64,000 bases of DNA from Nocardioides kribbensis. Lineage in GTDB: Bacteria > Actinomycetota > Actinomycetes > Propionibacteriales > Nocardioidaceae. The notes beneath the pieces were generated by a model that saw only the letters and a list, made by a program, of their open reading frames with translations, did no database searches and was not told the DNA's origin. The stretch spans positions 188,501 through 252,500 of the forward strand of contig NZ_JADCLL010000001.1 in the NCBI RefSeq assembly GCF_015070375.1, in the 5' to 3' direction. Of this stretch, positions 11,438 through 22,652 are shown piece by piece. Numbering within the stretch: position 1 is the stretch's first letter; every line of letters begins with the position of its first letter. The position numbers were made by a program, and so were the translations under genes.

Positions 11438-11514
11438 GCCCACCGGCGCGGGCGTGGGGCGGCGGGGCAGGATGGGGCCTGCTCGCCGTCCCACGACCCG
11501 TCCGAGGAGCACCC

Positions 11515-12126
11515 GTGCCCGTCACCCGAGGCTTCAGCGGCCGCCCGCGCCGGGGCCGTCCCGACCGCCTGCCCCCGGGGCAGTACGACACCGGCCGCGA
11601 CTGGCCGGTGCTCACCGCCGAGGTCGCCCCCGTCGTCGACCCCGCCCGCTGGTCGCTGACCGTCGACGGCGAGGTCGAGCGGTCGACCACGTGGAGCTGG
11701 GAGGAGCTGCACGCGCTGCCGGGCTCGACGTACGACGGGGACATCCACTGCGTGACGACCTGGTCGATGCTGGAGACCAGCTTCACCGGCGTGTCCGTCG
11801 ACGTGCTGCTCGACGCCGCCGGCCCCACGGCGTCGGCCACCCACGTGATGGCGCACGCCACGACCGGCTACACCACCAACCTGCCGCTGGCGGACCTGCG
11901 CGGCGGCAGGGCGTGGGTGGTCTGGGAGCACGAGGGCCGTCCGCTGCCGGCCGAGCACGGCGGTCCGGTGCGCCTGCTGGTGCCCCACCTGTACTTCTGG
12001 AAGTCGGCCAAGTGGGTCACCCGCCTGGAGCTCATGGACCGTGACCGCCCGGGCTTCTGGGAGGCCAACGGCTACCACGACCGCGGCGACCCGTGGCTGG
12101 AGCAGCGCTACCAGGGCGACCCGTGA
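11515..12126 (+). CDS. Molybdopterin-dependent oxidoreductase (sulfite oxidase fold)
   Basis: A 203-aa protein of the sulfite oxidase/YedY (MsrP) molybdopterin-binding fold. IHCVTTWSMLE near residues 78-88 supplies the molybdenum-ligating cysteine, and LVPHLYFWKSAKWVTRLELM is the typical conserved C-terminal block. It is a minimal version with no Tat signal, haem or dimerisation domain, so it is probably cytoplasmic. The GTG at 11515 has GAGGAG 5 nt upstream. It overlaps the following FAD reductase by 4 bp, which probably provides its electrons. Confidence 0.93.
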   Translation: MPVTRGFSGRPRRGRPDRLPPGQYDTGRDWPVLTAEVAPVVDPARWSLTVDGEVERSTTWSWEELHALPGSTYDGDIHCVTTWSMLETSFTGVSVDVLLDAAGPTASATHVMAHATTGYTTNLPLADLRGGRAWVVWEHEGRPLPAEHGGPVRLLVPHLYFWKSAKWVTRLELMDRDRPGFWEANGYHDRGDPWLEQRYQGDP

Positions 12127-12860
12127 GCACCGCCTCCACCGCGGCCGCCCCGGTCGGTCGCTGGACCACCGGCCGCGCGGTCGAGGTGGTGCACGAGGGC
12201 ACGGCGCTGCTGCGGGTGCGCCTCGAGGTCGCCGACCGCGTCGACCACCTCCCCGGGCAGCACTACGTGGTCCGCCTGCGCGCCGACGACGGCTACACCG
12301 CCCAGCGGTCCTACTCCGTGGCCTCCGACCCGGGCGACCCGCTCCTGGAGCTGCTCGTCGAGCACCTCCCCGGCGGTGAGGTCTCCGGCTTCCTCCACGA
12401 GGTGCTCGAGGTCGGCGACGTGCTCGAGCTGCGCGGGCCGATCGGCGGCTGGTTCACCTGGGGCGGGGCCGGCGACCTCGTGCCGGCCGTGTGCGTCGTC
12501 GGCGGCACCGGCGTCGTGCCGGCCGTGGCGATGCTGCGCCACGCCCGGCGGCTCGGGGTGTCCGACCGGCTCCGCGTCGTCGCGGTCGGGCGCACCCGCG
12601 CCGCCCTGCCCTACGCCGAGGAGCTGGGCGCCGCCGGCGCGCTCGTGGCGCTGACGCGCGAGAACCTCACCGGCGCCGACGGGTCGGTGCGGGTGGCGGC
12701 GCCGCCGTACGTCGACGAGGTGCGCGACCTCGTGGAGGGTGTCGACCGGGCCTACGTGTGCGGGTCGGCCGGCTTCGCCTCCTTCGCCACCCGGCTGCTC
12801 GGCGAGGCCGGGATGCGCGCGACGGGGATCAGGGTCGAGCAGTTCGGGGCCAGCGGCTGA
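12123..12860 (+). CDS. FAD/NAD(P)-binding ferredoxin-reductase-type oxidoreductase
   Basis: A 245-aa flavoprotein reductase. The FAD barrel has the signature RSYSVAS near residue 60. The NAD(P) domain has VVGGTGVVPAVAMLR and ends with AYVCGSAGFASFATRLL. There is no C-terminal [2Fe-2S] domain, so electrons pass directly to a partner. The GTG overlaps the stop of the molybdopterin protein (GTGA), making the two an obligate-looking pair; similar pairs are common in actinobacteria. Substrate unknown. Confidence 0.93.
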   Translation: MSTASTAAAPVGRWTTGRAVEVVHEGTALLRVRLEVADRVDHLPGQHYVVRLRADDGYTAQRSYSVASDPGDPLLELLVEHLPGGEVSGFLHEVLEVGDVLELRGPIGGWFTWGGAGDLVPAVCVVGGTGVVPAVAMLRHARRLGVSDRLRVVAVGRTRAALPYAEELGAAGALVALTRENLTGADGSVRVAAPPYVDEVRDLVEGVDRAYVCGSAGFASFATRLLGEAGMRATGIRVEQFGASG

Positions 12861-12864
12861 CCCG

Positions 12865-12870
12865 TACCCT
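12865..12870 (+). promoter_or_regulatory. Leaderless -10 element (TACCCT) for LysR-effector gene
   Basis: TANNNT hexamer ending 7 nt before the ATG at 12878, with no Shine-Dalgarno. Confidence 0.4.
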
Positions 12871-12877
12871 CGGGCCC

Positions 12878-13459
12878 ATGACCACCCCCTTCCGCGTCGG
12901 CTTCGTCACCGGGGCCACCCCCGACAAGTGGGCCGAGACGTGGCGCCGCCGCTCCCGCGTGCCGCTCGAGCTGGTGCCGGTGGAGGAGCCGGAGCAGGAG
13001 CAGGGTCTGCGCGACGGCACGCTCGACATGGCGCTGGTGCGACTGCCCGTCGACCGCGACGCCCTGCACTGCATCCCGCTCTACGAGGAGGTGCCGGTCG
13101 TGGTGGTCGGCCACGAGCACGTCGTGACGGCTGTGGACGAGGTGGAGCTGGCCGACCTGGCCGAGGAGCAGCTGGTGCGGCCCCACGTGAGCGGCTGGCG
13201 GCCGGAGGCGCCGCAGCTGGCGTGGCCGGCGATGAGCCTGCCCGAGGCGGTGGAGACCGTCGCCGCCGGCACCGGGGTGCTGCTGGCGCCGATGTCGGTC
13301 GCCCGCCTGCTGCGCCGCAAGGACACGGCGTACCGGCCCGTGGTCGACCTGCCGGCCACCCGTGTCGGGCTGGCCTGGAGGCTCGACCGCGACGACGAGC
13401 GGATCCAGACCTTCATCGGCATCGTGCGGGGCCGCACGGAGCGCAGTTCGCGCGGCTGA
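12878..13459 (+). CDS. Stand-alone LysR substrate-binding-domain protein
   Basis: A 193-aa protein that matches only the periplasmic-binding-like effector domain of LysR regulators: FRVGFVTGATPDKWAETWRRR at the start, TLDMALVRLPVD in the hinge, and PLYEEVPVVVVGHEH. The N-terminal winged helix-turn-helix is missing, and no coding for it exists upstream. It therefore cannot bind DNA as a normal LysR protein. It may sense a ligand or modulate a full-length regulator. It lies 17 nt after the reductase gene with its own TACCCT -10-like element, and before a BCCT transporter. Confidence 0.8.
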   Translation: MTTPFRVGFVTGATPDKWAETWRRRSRVPLELVPVEEPEQEQGLRDGTLDMALVRLPVDRDALHCIPLYEEVPVVVVGHEHVVTAVDEVELADLAEEQLVRPHVSGWRPEAPQLAWPAMSLPEAVETVAAGTGVLLAPMSVARLLRRKDTAYRPVVDLPATRVGLAWRLDRDDERIQTFIGIVRGRTERSSRG

Positions 13460-13678
13460 CGGACCCGGTCGCACCACGGGCCCGGGTCGCACCGTCGGTC
13501 GGGCCGGCATCCGCTGACCGGACGTCACCGGTCGGACATCGCCCGCAGGGGTGAGCCGGGTTGTGCTCGCAGCGCGCGGCCTGACATGGTCGAATGTCCG
13601 ATTCTCGCGCACCGCGCGGGTCGGGCCCGTCCCACTGCCCCGATCGACCGAGGAGGCGGCGTCCCCGCGCCGAGACCC

Positions 13679-15511
13679 GTGACGACACAGCAAGAGCGAC
13701 CGAAGTCCACGCCGACACCAGCGGAGACCGAGCGCGCCCCGCGCGCCCGCGACGCGTTCGAGTCCCCCACGGGGGCCGTGATCCCGCAGCACATCGAGAC
13801 CCACCCCGCCCTCGACCGCCCGGTCGAGGAGGGGCGTCCGGCCCGCCCCGGCCTGGACAAGGCCGTCTTCGGCGTCACGGCCGCGTTGGCCGTCGCGTTC
13901 CTGGTCTGGGGCTTCGTCAGCACCGACTCCCTGGCCTCGGCCTCCAGCGACGCGCTGACCTGGGTGATGACCAACACCGGCTGGCTGTTCGTGCTGACCA
14001 CGAGCTCCTTCGTGGTGTTCGTGCTGTGGCTGGCCCTGGGCAAGTACGGCCGGATCCCCCTGGGCCGTGACGACGACGAGCCCGAGTTCCGGACCATCTC
14101 GTGGATCGCGATGATGTTCAGCGCCGGCATGGGCATCGGCCTGATGTTCTACGGCGTCAGCGAGCCGCTCACCTTCTTCACCACCCCTCCCCCGGGCACC
14201 GGCGAGGCGGGCAACCCCGAGGCCGCCCAGACGGCGCTGGCCACCACGATGTTCCACTGGACCCTGCACCCGTGGGCCATCTACGCCGTCGTCGGTCTCT
14301 CCATCGCCTATGGCGTCTACCGCAAGGGCCGCGTGCAGCTGGTCTCCGCCGCCTTCGAGCCGCTGCTGGGCCGTCACGCCCGCGGCAAGGGCGGCAAGGT
14401 CATCGACATGCTGGCGATCTTCGCCACGCTCTTCGGCTCCGCCGCCTCGCTCGGCCTGGGCGCGATCCAGATCCGCAGCGGGCTCGAGATCGTCGCCGGC
14501 ATCGGTCCGGTCGGCAACGGCGTGCTGGTGGGCATCATCGCGGTGCTCACCGTGGCCTTCGTGCTCTCGGCCGTCTCGGGCGTGGCCAAGGGCATCCAGT
14601 GGCTCTCCAACATCAACATGGTGCTCGCCGTGGCGCTGGCGCTCTTCGTCTTCGTCGTCGGCCCGACCGTGTTCATCCTCAACCTGGTGCCGACCTCGAT
14701 CGGCAGCTACGTCGGCGACCTGCCGATGATGGCCGCCCGCACCGGCGCCGAGGGGGCCGAGACGCAGGAGTGGCTGCAGTCCTGGACCGTCTTCTACTGG
14801 GCGTGGTGGGTGTCCTGGACCCCCTTCGTCGGCATGTTCCTGGCCCGCATCTCGCGCGGTCGCACCATCCGCCAGTTCGTCACCGGGGTGCTGCTGGTGC
14901 CGAGCGCGGTGAGCCTGCTGTGGTTCTGCGTCTTCGGCGGCACGGCCATCGACCTGCAGGACAGCGGCATCGACGTCTTCGGCGACGGTGCGGCCGAGTC
15001 GCAGCTCTTCTCCACCCTCGACCAGTTCCCCCTGGCCACGGTGGCCAGCGTCGTCGTGATGGTGCTGGTGGCGATCTTCTTCGTCTCCGGCGCCGACGCC
15101 GCCTCGATCGTCATGGGCACCCTCTCGGAGGGCGGCACGACCGAGCCGCGCCGACCCACGGTGGTCTTCTGGGGCGTGGCCACCGGTGCCGTCGCCGCGG
15201 TGATGCTGCTGGTGGGCGGCGACGACGCCCTCACCGGGCTGCAGACCATCACGATCGTGGCGGCGCTGCCCTTCGTCGTCGTCATGATCGGCCTGGCGGT
15301 CTCGCTGGTGAAGGACCTCTCGACCGACCCGCTGGTGGTCCGCCGCCAGTACGCCGTCGAGGCGGTCGAGAGCGCCGTGGTCGCCGGCGTGACCGAGCAC
15401 GGCGACGACTTCGTGCTCTCCACCGAGAAGGACCCCGACGCGGCGCCCGACCCGGCGCCCCGCACGGCGTCCGGGATGGTGGCCGACCCGGCGCGCACCC
15501 CGGGCGCCTGA
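13679..15511 (+). CDS. BCCT-family transporter (glycine betaine/choline/carnitine type)
   Basis: A roughly 610-aa, 12-helix secondary transporter. Family signatures are clear: SAGMGIGLMFYGVSEPL, and the helix-8 block FYWAWWVSWTPFVGMFLARI followed by SRGRTIRQF. Substrate is most likely a betaine-type osmolyte by family. The start is uncertain: GTG 13679 gives a hydrophilic N-terminus as in BetP-like proteins, but an upstream in-frame ATG at 13586 exists and the GAGGAGG at 13648 lies too far from 13679. The C-terminal tail is charged, as in osmoregulated BCCT carriers. Confidence 0.92.
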   Translation: MTTQQERPKSTPTPAETERAPRARDAFESPTGAVIPQHIETHPALDRPVEEGRPARPGLDKAVFGVTAALAVAFLVWGFVSTDSLASASSDALTWVMTNTGWLFVLTTSSFVVFVLWLALGKYGRIPLGRDDDEPEFRTISWIAMMFSAGMGIGLMFYGVSEPLTFFTTPPPGTGEAGNPEAAQTALATTMFHWTLHPWAIYAVVGLSIAYGVYRKGRVQLVSAAFEPLLGRHARGKGGKVIDMLAIFATLFGSAASLGLGAIQIRSGLEIVAGIGPVGNGVLVGIIAVLTVAFVLSAVSGVAKGIQWLSNINMVLAVALALFVFVVGPTVFILNLVPTSIGSYVGDLPMMAARTGAEGAETQEWLQSWTVFYWAWWVSWTPFVGMFLARISRGRTIRQFVTGVLLVPSAVSLLWFCVFGGTAIDLQDSGIDVFGDGAAESQLFSTLDQFPLATVASVVVMVLVAIFFVSGADAASIVMGTLSEGGTTEPRRPTVVFWGVATGAVAAVMLLVGGDDALTGLQTITIVAALPFVVVMIGLAVSLVKDLSTDPLVVRRQYAVEAVESAVVAGVTEHGDDFVLSTEKDPDAAPDPAPRTASGMVADPARTPGA

Positions 15512-15544
15512 CGAGCGGCACCCGCAGCACGACGAGCGCGCGTC

Positions 15545-17056
<1,512 letters not shown>

Positions 17057-17416
17057 CTAGCCGAGGTCGCGGCCGAACATCTCGGCCGTGGCGCGGGCGG
17101 TGGGGCTCCCCGCGTCCAGGTCGGCCCCGAGGGCGAGCAGGGCCGCGACCACGTCGTCCTCGCCCTTGAACACCGCCCCGGCGAGGGGGGACTGGCCCCG
17201 GTCGTTGAGCCGGTCCACGTCGGCGCCCCGAGCGGCCAGGGCCGAGGTCGTGGCCGCGTGGCCGTGGTAGGCGGCGAGCATGAGCAGGGTGTTGCCCGCG
17301 GCGTCGGTGAGGTCGACCGGCACACCCGCCTCGACGTAGGCCAGCAGGCGCTCGGTGTGCCCCTCGCGGGCAAGGTCGAACATCTGGTGGGCCAGGTCGA
17401 TCAGCTGCTCGTCCAT
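17057..17416 (-). CDS. Small ankyrin-repeat protein
   Basis: A 119-aa protein made of about three ankyrin repeats: AREGHTERLLAYVEAGVPVD, then AAGNTLLMLAAYHGHA, then DRGQSPLAGAVFKGEDD. Helix-turn-helix-loop spacing is regular and there is no signal peptide or enzyme domain. Such small cytoplasmic ankyrin proteins bind partner proteins. In some bacteria they sit beside catalase (AnkB-type), but here the neighbours are guaB1 and galK, which gives no clear partner. A CATACT hexamer lies 6 nt before the ATG. Confidence 0.85.
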   Translation of the reverse strand: MDEQLIDLAHQMFDLAREGHTERLLAYVEAGVPVDLTDAAGNTLLMLAAYHGHAATTSALAARGADVDRLNDRGQSPLAGAVFKGEDDVVAALLALGADLDAGSPTARATAEMFGRDLG

Positions 17417-17485
17417 CGAGCCAGTATGTCGCGGGGCCCCGAGGACCGGGCCGGCGAGGGGTCACCGGACATGTTTGCGCTCCCA

Positions 17486-17491
17486 TAGGCT
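17486..17491 (+). promoter_or_regulatory. Leaderless -10 element (TAGGCT) for galK
   Basis: TANNNT hexamer ending 7 nt before the galK ATG, with no Shine-Dalgarno between. Confidence 0.45.
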
Positions 17492-17498
17492 GACGCTC

Positions 17499-18677
<1,179 letters not shown>

Positions 18678-18693
18678 GCGACCCCGGCCCCGA

Positions 18694-18731
<38 letters not shown>

Positions 18732-18759
18732 CTGATGTAGGGGCTGACGTCGCGGCGGA

Positions 18760-20094
18760 TCAGGTCGAGGAGACGCCGATCCGGCCCTCGCGGAAGGCCC
18801 GCACGAAGAGCTCGTGGTCGTCGCGCACCTGGTCGGCGTAGGACAGCCCGAAGTCGGTGACCCAGGAGGTGAACTCGCGGCGGCGGCCCTCGAGGCTGGC
18901 CGCGATCGCCTCCTCGACCTGGAAGTCCACGAGGTCCTGGTCGCTGTCCTCGTCGGAGGCGCAGTGGATCTTGGCCGTCGCGCGCCCGAGCAGGTCGACG
19001 ACGTGCGCGATGTCGTCGGGCTCGGTGAGGTCGCGCCAGTCGAGGTCGACCTCGTAGGGCGAGACCTCGGCGACGACGTAGCCGGTGCCGTCGACCTCGG
19101 TGAACCCCAGCAGCGGGTCGGTGTGCACCTGCAGCGCGCGCTGGCTGACCACGGTGCGGTGGCCCTCGTGCTGGAAGTAGGACTCGACCGCGCTGGTGTC
19201 GACGAAGCGGCTGATCGCGGGCACGTTGGCCTGCTTCATCGACAGGATCACGTCGTTGTCGAGGGCCTGGCTGGCGCCCTCGATGAGCAGGTTGTAGGCG
19301 GGCAGACCGGCGCTGCCGATGCCGAAGCCCGACTTGCCGACGACGTCGCGCAGGTCGTAGAAGAGCGCCCGGTCGGATCGGCGGTCCTCGGGGATCGACT
19401 CGAGGTAGAGCGCGTAGGCCCGCTCCACCGTGCGGCGCTCGGCCTGCCCGAGGCGGCGCACGGAGCGGTCGTCGAGGAAGACCCTGCTGCCCTCGGAGCG
19501 GTGGGTGTTGGCGTCGAGGAGCTCGGCGCGACGCTGCTGGCGCGCGTCGACCAGCGCGGCGTGGATCGGGCCCTCGGTGTTGTCGAGGTGCAGGGCGAAG
19601 TCGTCCTCGTCGCTGCGGCGGTACTCGTCGACCTGGGCGAGGTAGGCCCGCAGGTAGCGACCGATCAGGCGCCGCACGTCGTCCTCGGGCAGCGCCTTCT
19701 GCCAGCCGACCAGGGCGAGGGACGCCGCGAAGCGCTGCAGGTCCCACACGAAGCGCCCGAGGTAGGCCTCGTCGAAGTCGTTGACGTCGAAGACCAGGCG
19801 ACCGTCGGAGTTGAGGTAGGTGCCGAAGTTCTCCACGTGCAGGTCGCCGTGGACCCAGATCCGGCCGCTGCGCTCGTCGCTGAAGGGGTCGCCCCCGTGC
19901 TCGCCGTCGCCGGTCACGTCGGCGTAGAACAGGCACGCCGTGCCGCGGTAGAAGGCGTGCGGGTCGGAGGCCATCTTGCGGTACTTCCCGCGGAACGCGG
20001 TCGGGTCGGCCTTCATGAGCGGCGCGAAGGCGTCGCCCAGGGTCGAGACGATCAGGTCGGTACGGCGCTCTGCGCCGGCGTCGGTCGGAGCCAT
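18760..20094 (-). CDS. DUF2252 family protein (kinase-like fold)
   Basis: A 444-aa protein of DUF2252, a poorly characterised family distantly related to protein kinase/aminoglycoside phosphotransferase folds. Kinase-like hallmarks are visible: WVHGDLHVENFGTY (catalytic-loop-like HGDxHxxN, about residues 80-93) and FDVNDFDEA (metal-binding D, about 103-111). Also MASDPHAFYRGTACLFYADV. Substrate unknown. The ATG at 20094 has CAGACT 6 nt before it. It is divergent from a Lys-rich histone-like gene across a 105-bp region. Confidence 0.88.
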   Translation of the reverse strand: MAPTDAGAERRTDLIVSTLGDAFAPLMKADPTAFRGKYRKMASDPHAFYRGTACLFYADVTGDGEHGGDPFSDERSGRIWVHGDLHVENFGTYLNSDGRLVFDVNDFDEAYLGRFVWDLQRFAASLALVGWQKALPEDDVRRLIGRYLRAYLAQVDEYRRSDEDDFALHLDNTEGPIHAALVDARQQRRAELLDANTHRSEGSRVFLDDRSVRRLGQAERRTVERAYALYLESIPEDRRSDRALFYDLRDVVGKSGFGIGSAGLPAYNLLIEGASQALDNDVILSMKQANVPAISRFVDTSAVESYFQHEGHRTVVSQRALQVHTDPLLGFTEVDGTGYVVAEVSPYEVDLDWRDLTEPDDIAHVVDLLGRATAKIHCASDEDSDQDLVDFQVEEAIAASLEGRRREFTSWVTDFGLSYADQVRDDHELFVRAFREGRIGVSST

Positions 20095-20152
20095 GGGTGC
20101 AGTCTGCCCGTCGGGCGGGCGCCCCCGGGGTGAGGCGAGGGTGGTCGGATCG

Positions 20153-20162
20153 CGGTATACCG
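20153..20162. promoter_or_regulatory. Perfect 10-bp palindrome in divergent promoter region
   Basis: CGGTATACCG lies between the DUF2252 and histone-like genes, and a second CGGTAACCG-like half follows at 20164-20173. TATACC may serve as a -10 element for the plus-strand gene. Function inferred only from position. Confidence 0.3.
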
Positions 20163-20199
20163 GACGGTAACCGCACGACCGACACCACAGGAGGCTCAC

Positions 20200-21333
20200 G
20201 TGGCCCGCAAGAAGCTCGGCAAGATCAAGGACCTCACCGGCGAGGTGACGAGCGCGGCCGCGGGTGCGGCGGCCGGCGCCGCCGGCGGCGTGAAGGATGC
20301 CGTGAAGGGAGTGGCCAAGCTGCCGCTCGACGTGGCCGGCAAGGCTGCCGGGACCGTCACGTCATTGGTGCCCGGACGCAAGGGCGCGGCCGGCACTGCG
20401 CCGGCCCCCACCGAGGCGGCGGTCCCCGCGTCGACCTCGGTGCCCACCGGGCCCGCCCCGACCCCCGCGGCCTCGGGCAAGGTCGCCGGCGACCCGGTCG
20501 CGCCGGCCGCGAAGTCCCCCGCCACGAGGACACCGGCGGCGAAGACCTCCACGAAGAAGTCCGCGGCGGGCAAGAGCGCCGCGAAGAAGGCCCCCGCGAA
20601 GCCGACAGCCTCGACGAAGACCGCCGTGCCCGACCCGGCCGCCCCGGCGAAGAAGGCCTCCGCCAAGAAGACCCCCACCGCGAAGGCGGCTGCCACGACG
20701 TCCGACGCTCCGGCGGCCCCGACCACCAAGGCCCCGGCGAAGAAGGCCCCGGCGACCAAGGCCTCGGCGAAGAGGGCCCCGGCCACGAAGGCCACGAAGA
20801 CTGCCGCCTCGTCGGCTCCCGAGACGTCCATCGATGCCGCAGCCGACCCGGAGCACGTCGACGCGACCCCGGCCGACGTCGCCAGGACCGCCTCCATGGG
20901 AGCCGCCGACGCCACGGCCGGTTCGTCGAGCGACGGCCCGGGCGACAAGCTGCCGGCACGCGCGGCCGCGTCGGAGGACTCCCCCGCGACCACGACTGCC
21001 GCGACGAAGGCCCCGGCGAAGAAGACCCCGGCAACGAAGAAGACCTCTGCCACCAAGACCACGGGCACGAAGACCGCGGGCACGAAGTCTGCGGCGACCA
21101 AGGCCGCCGCCACGAAGGCGCCGACGGCGAAGAAGACGGCGACGGCGAAGACGGCCGCGGCGAAGTCGCCGTCGACCGCCACGAAGTCGGCGGCCACGCC
21201 GGCCTCCGCCGACGCCGCCGCCGGCGCGGTGCCGAGCCCTGCGGTGGTCGCGGAGGCCATCGACCACGCGCCGCCGAAGACCGCCGACGCGCCGGTCACC
21301 GACGAGGGCTCCTCCGGGTCGTCCGCCTCCTGA
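20200..21333 (+). CDS. Lys/Ala/Pro/Thr-rich histone H1-like protein
   Basis: A 377-aa low-complexity protein. The first about 65 residues are an Ala/Gly-rich region with scattered Lys (KIKDLTGEVTSAAAG, GGVKDAVKGVAKLPL). The rest is dominated by AKKAPAK, TKAPAKK and ATKAAATK type repeats, as in eukaryotic H1 tails and the tails of mycobacterial HupB. No HU or H1 globular domain is present, so it is a free basic tail, expected to bind DNA or other polyanions. The GTG at 20200 has AGGAGG about 7 nt upstream, one of the strongest ribosome sites here. Ends at a strong terminator. Confidence 0.8.
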   Translation: MARKKLGKIKDLTGEVTSAAAGAAAGAAGGVKDAVKGVAKLPLDVAGKAAGTVTSLVPGRKGAAGTAPAPTEAAVPASTSVPTGPAPTPAASGKVAGDPVAPAAKSPATRTPAAKTSTKKSAAGKSAAKKAPAKPTASTKTAVPDPAAPAKKASAKKTPTAKAAATTSDAPAAPTTKAPAKKAPATKASAKRAPATKATKTAASSAPETSIDAAADPEHVDATPADVARTASMGAADATAGSSSDGPGDKLPARAAASEDSPATTTAATKAPAKKTPATKKTSATKTTGTKTAGTKSAATKAAATKAPTAKKTATAKTAAAKSPSTATKSAATPASADAAAGAVPSPAVVAEAIDHAPPKTADAPVTDEGSSGSSAS

Positions 21334-21354
21334 GCCAGCACGGCCCGTGACGCA

Positions 21355-21402
21355 CGGAGGCCGCGCACCGTCGGTCCCCCCTCGACCGGTGCGCGGCCTC
21401 CG
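21355..21402. terminator. Strong hairpin terminator between convergent genes
   Basis: Perfect 16-bp inverted repeat (arms 21355-21370 and 21387-21402, CGGAGGCCGCGCACCG and its complement) with a 16-nt loop, between the histone-like gene and the acyl-CoA dehydrogenase. Confidence 0.88.
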
Positions 21403-21440
21403 CCGTGTCCCCGCGCCGCCGTGGCGGCGCGGGCACGGGC

Positions 21441-22652
21441 TCACTTCAGCTCGGCGCTGCTCAGCCCCAGGACCCGGCGGGCCACGATGAGCTGCTGGAT
21501 CTGCTGCGTGCCCTCGAAGATGTCGAGGATCTTGGAGTCGCGCGACCACTTCTCGAGCAGCTCGGCCTCGCTGTAGCCGATGGACCCGGCCAGCTCGACA
21601 CAGCTCAGCGTGATGTCGGAGCCCACCCGGCCCGCCTTGGCCTTGGCCATCGACGCCTCCAGGCTGTTGGGCTCGCGGTTGTCGGCCATCCAGGCCGCCT
21701 GGAGGGTGAGCAGGCGCGCGCCCTCCCAGTCGGCCTCCATCTGGAGGAACTTCGCCGCGGCGGCCGACTGGGTGACGGCGGGGCGGTCGTAGTCGATGAC
21801 GACGCCGGCCTGCTCGAGCAGGTCGCGCGTCAGGTCGAGCGACGCCTTGGCGCAGCCGATCGCCATCGCCGCGACGAGCGGGCGGGTGTTGTCGAAGGTC
21901 GCCATGGCGCCCGCGAAGCCCTGCTTGACGTCGACCTCCGAAGAGCCCAGGAGGTTCTCCTTCGGCACCCGGCAGTTCTCGAAGATGATCGTCGCGGTGT
22001 CGGAGGCGCGGATCCCGAGCTTGTGCTCGAGCCGGTCGACGCGCATGCCCGGGGTGCCCTTGGGCACCACGAAGGACTTGATCGCGGCCCGGCCCAGGTC
22101 GCGGTCGAGGGTCGCCCAGACCACGATGTGGTCGGCGCGGCCACCGGCGGTGACGTAGATCTTCTCGCCGTTCAGGACGTACTCGTCGCCGTCGAGGACG
22201 GCGGTCGTCTTGATGTTGGCCGAGTCGGAGCCGGTGCCGGGCTCGGTGATGGCCATGCCGGCCCAGACGCCGTCGAAACGCTCGAGCTGCTCGTCGTCGG
22301 CGACGCTGGCGATGGCGGAGTTGCCGAGACCCTGGCGGGGCATCGACAGCAGCAGTCCCACGTCGCCCCAGCACATCTCCTGGATCGACATGACCGAGGC
22401 CAGGTTGGTGCCGTTCTTGACGCCGGCCTTCTCCTCCTTCTCGTCGCGGCGCACGCCCGAGGCCCCGGCGCCGGAGCTCGCGCCCGACTCCGAGAGGCCG
22501 TCGATCATCGCCGCGAGCATGTCGAGCTCCTGGGGGTACTCGTGCTCGGCGCGGTCGTACTTGCGCGAGATGGGTCGCAGCATGTTCATGGCGACCTGGT
22601 GGGCCTGGCTGGCCAGCGGGCGCAGCTTCTTGGGGTCGTCGAGGTTGATCAT
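21441..22652 (-). CDS. Acyl-CoA dehydrogenase (FadE23-like)
   Basis: A 403-aa acyl-CoA dehydrogenase. Seen: AITEPGTGSDSANIKTTA, the FAD/substrate signature (about 135-152); LNGEKIYVTAGGRADHIVVW; KLGIRASDTATIIFENCRVP; and IFEGTQQIQQLIVARRVLG at the C-terminus. The catalytic base is expected just before LLEKWSRDSKILDIFEG. The ATG shares one base with the stop of the upstream paralogue (TGATG), so the two are coupled. Lengths and order resemble the mycobacterial FadE24-FadE23 pair, which would make it a heteromeric enzyme; that is inference. Confidence 0.93.
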   Translation of the reverse strand: MINLDDPKKLRPLASQAHQVAMNMLRPISRKYDRAEHEYPQELDMLAAMIDGLSESGASSGAGASGVRRDEKEEKAGVKNGTNLASVMSIQEMCWGDVGLLLSMPRQGLGNSAIASVADDEQLERFDGVWAGMAITEPGTGSDSANIKTTAVLDGDEYVLNGEKIYVTAGGRADHIVVWATLDRDLGRAAIKSFVVPKGTPGMRVDRLEHKLGIRASDTATIIFENCRVPKENLLGSSEVDVKQGFAGAMATFDNTRPLVAAMAIGCAKASLDLTRDLLEQAGVVIDYDRPAVTQSAAAAKFLQMEADWEGARLLTLQAAWMADNREPNSLEASMAKAKAGRVGSDITLSCVELAGSIGYSEAELLEKWSRDSKILDIFEGTQQIQQLIVARRVLGLSSAELK

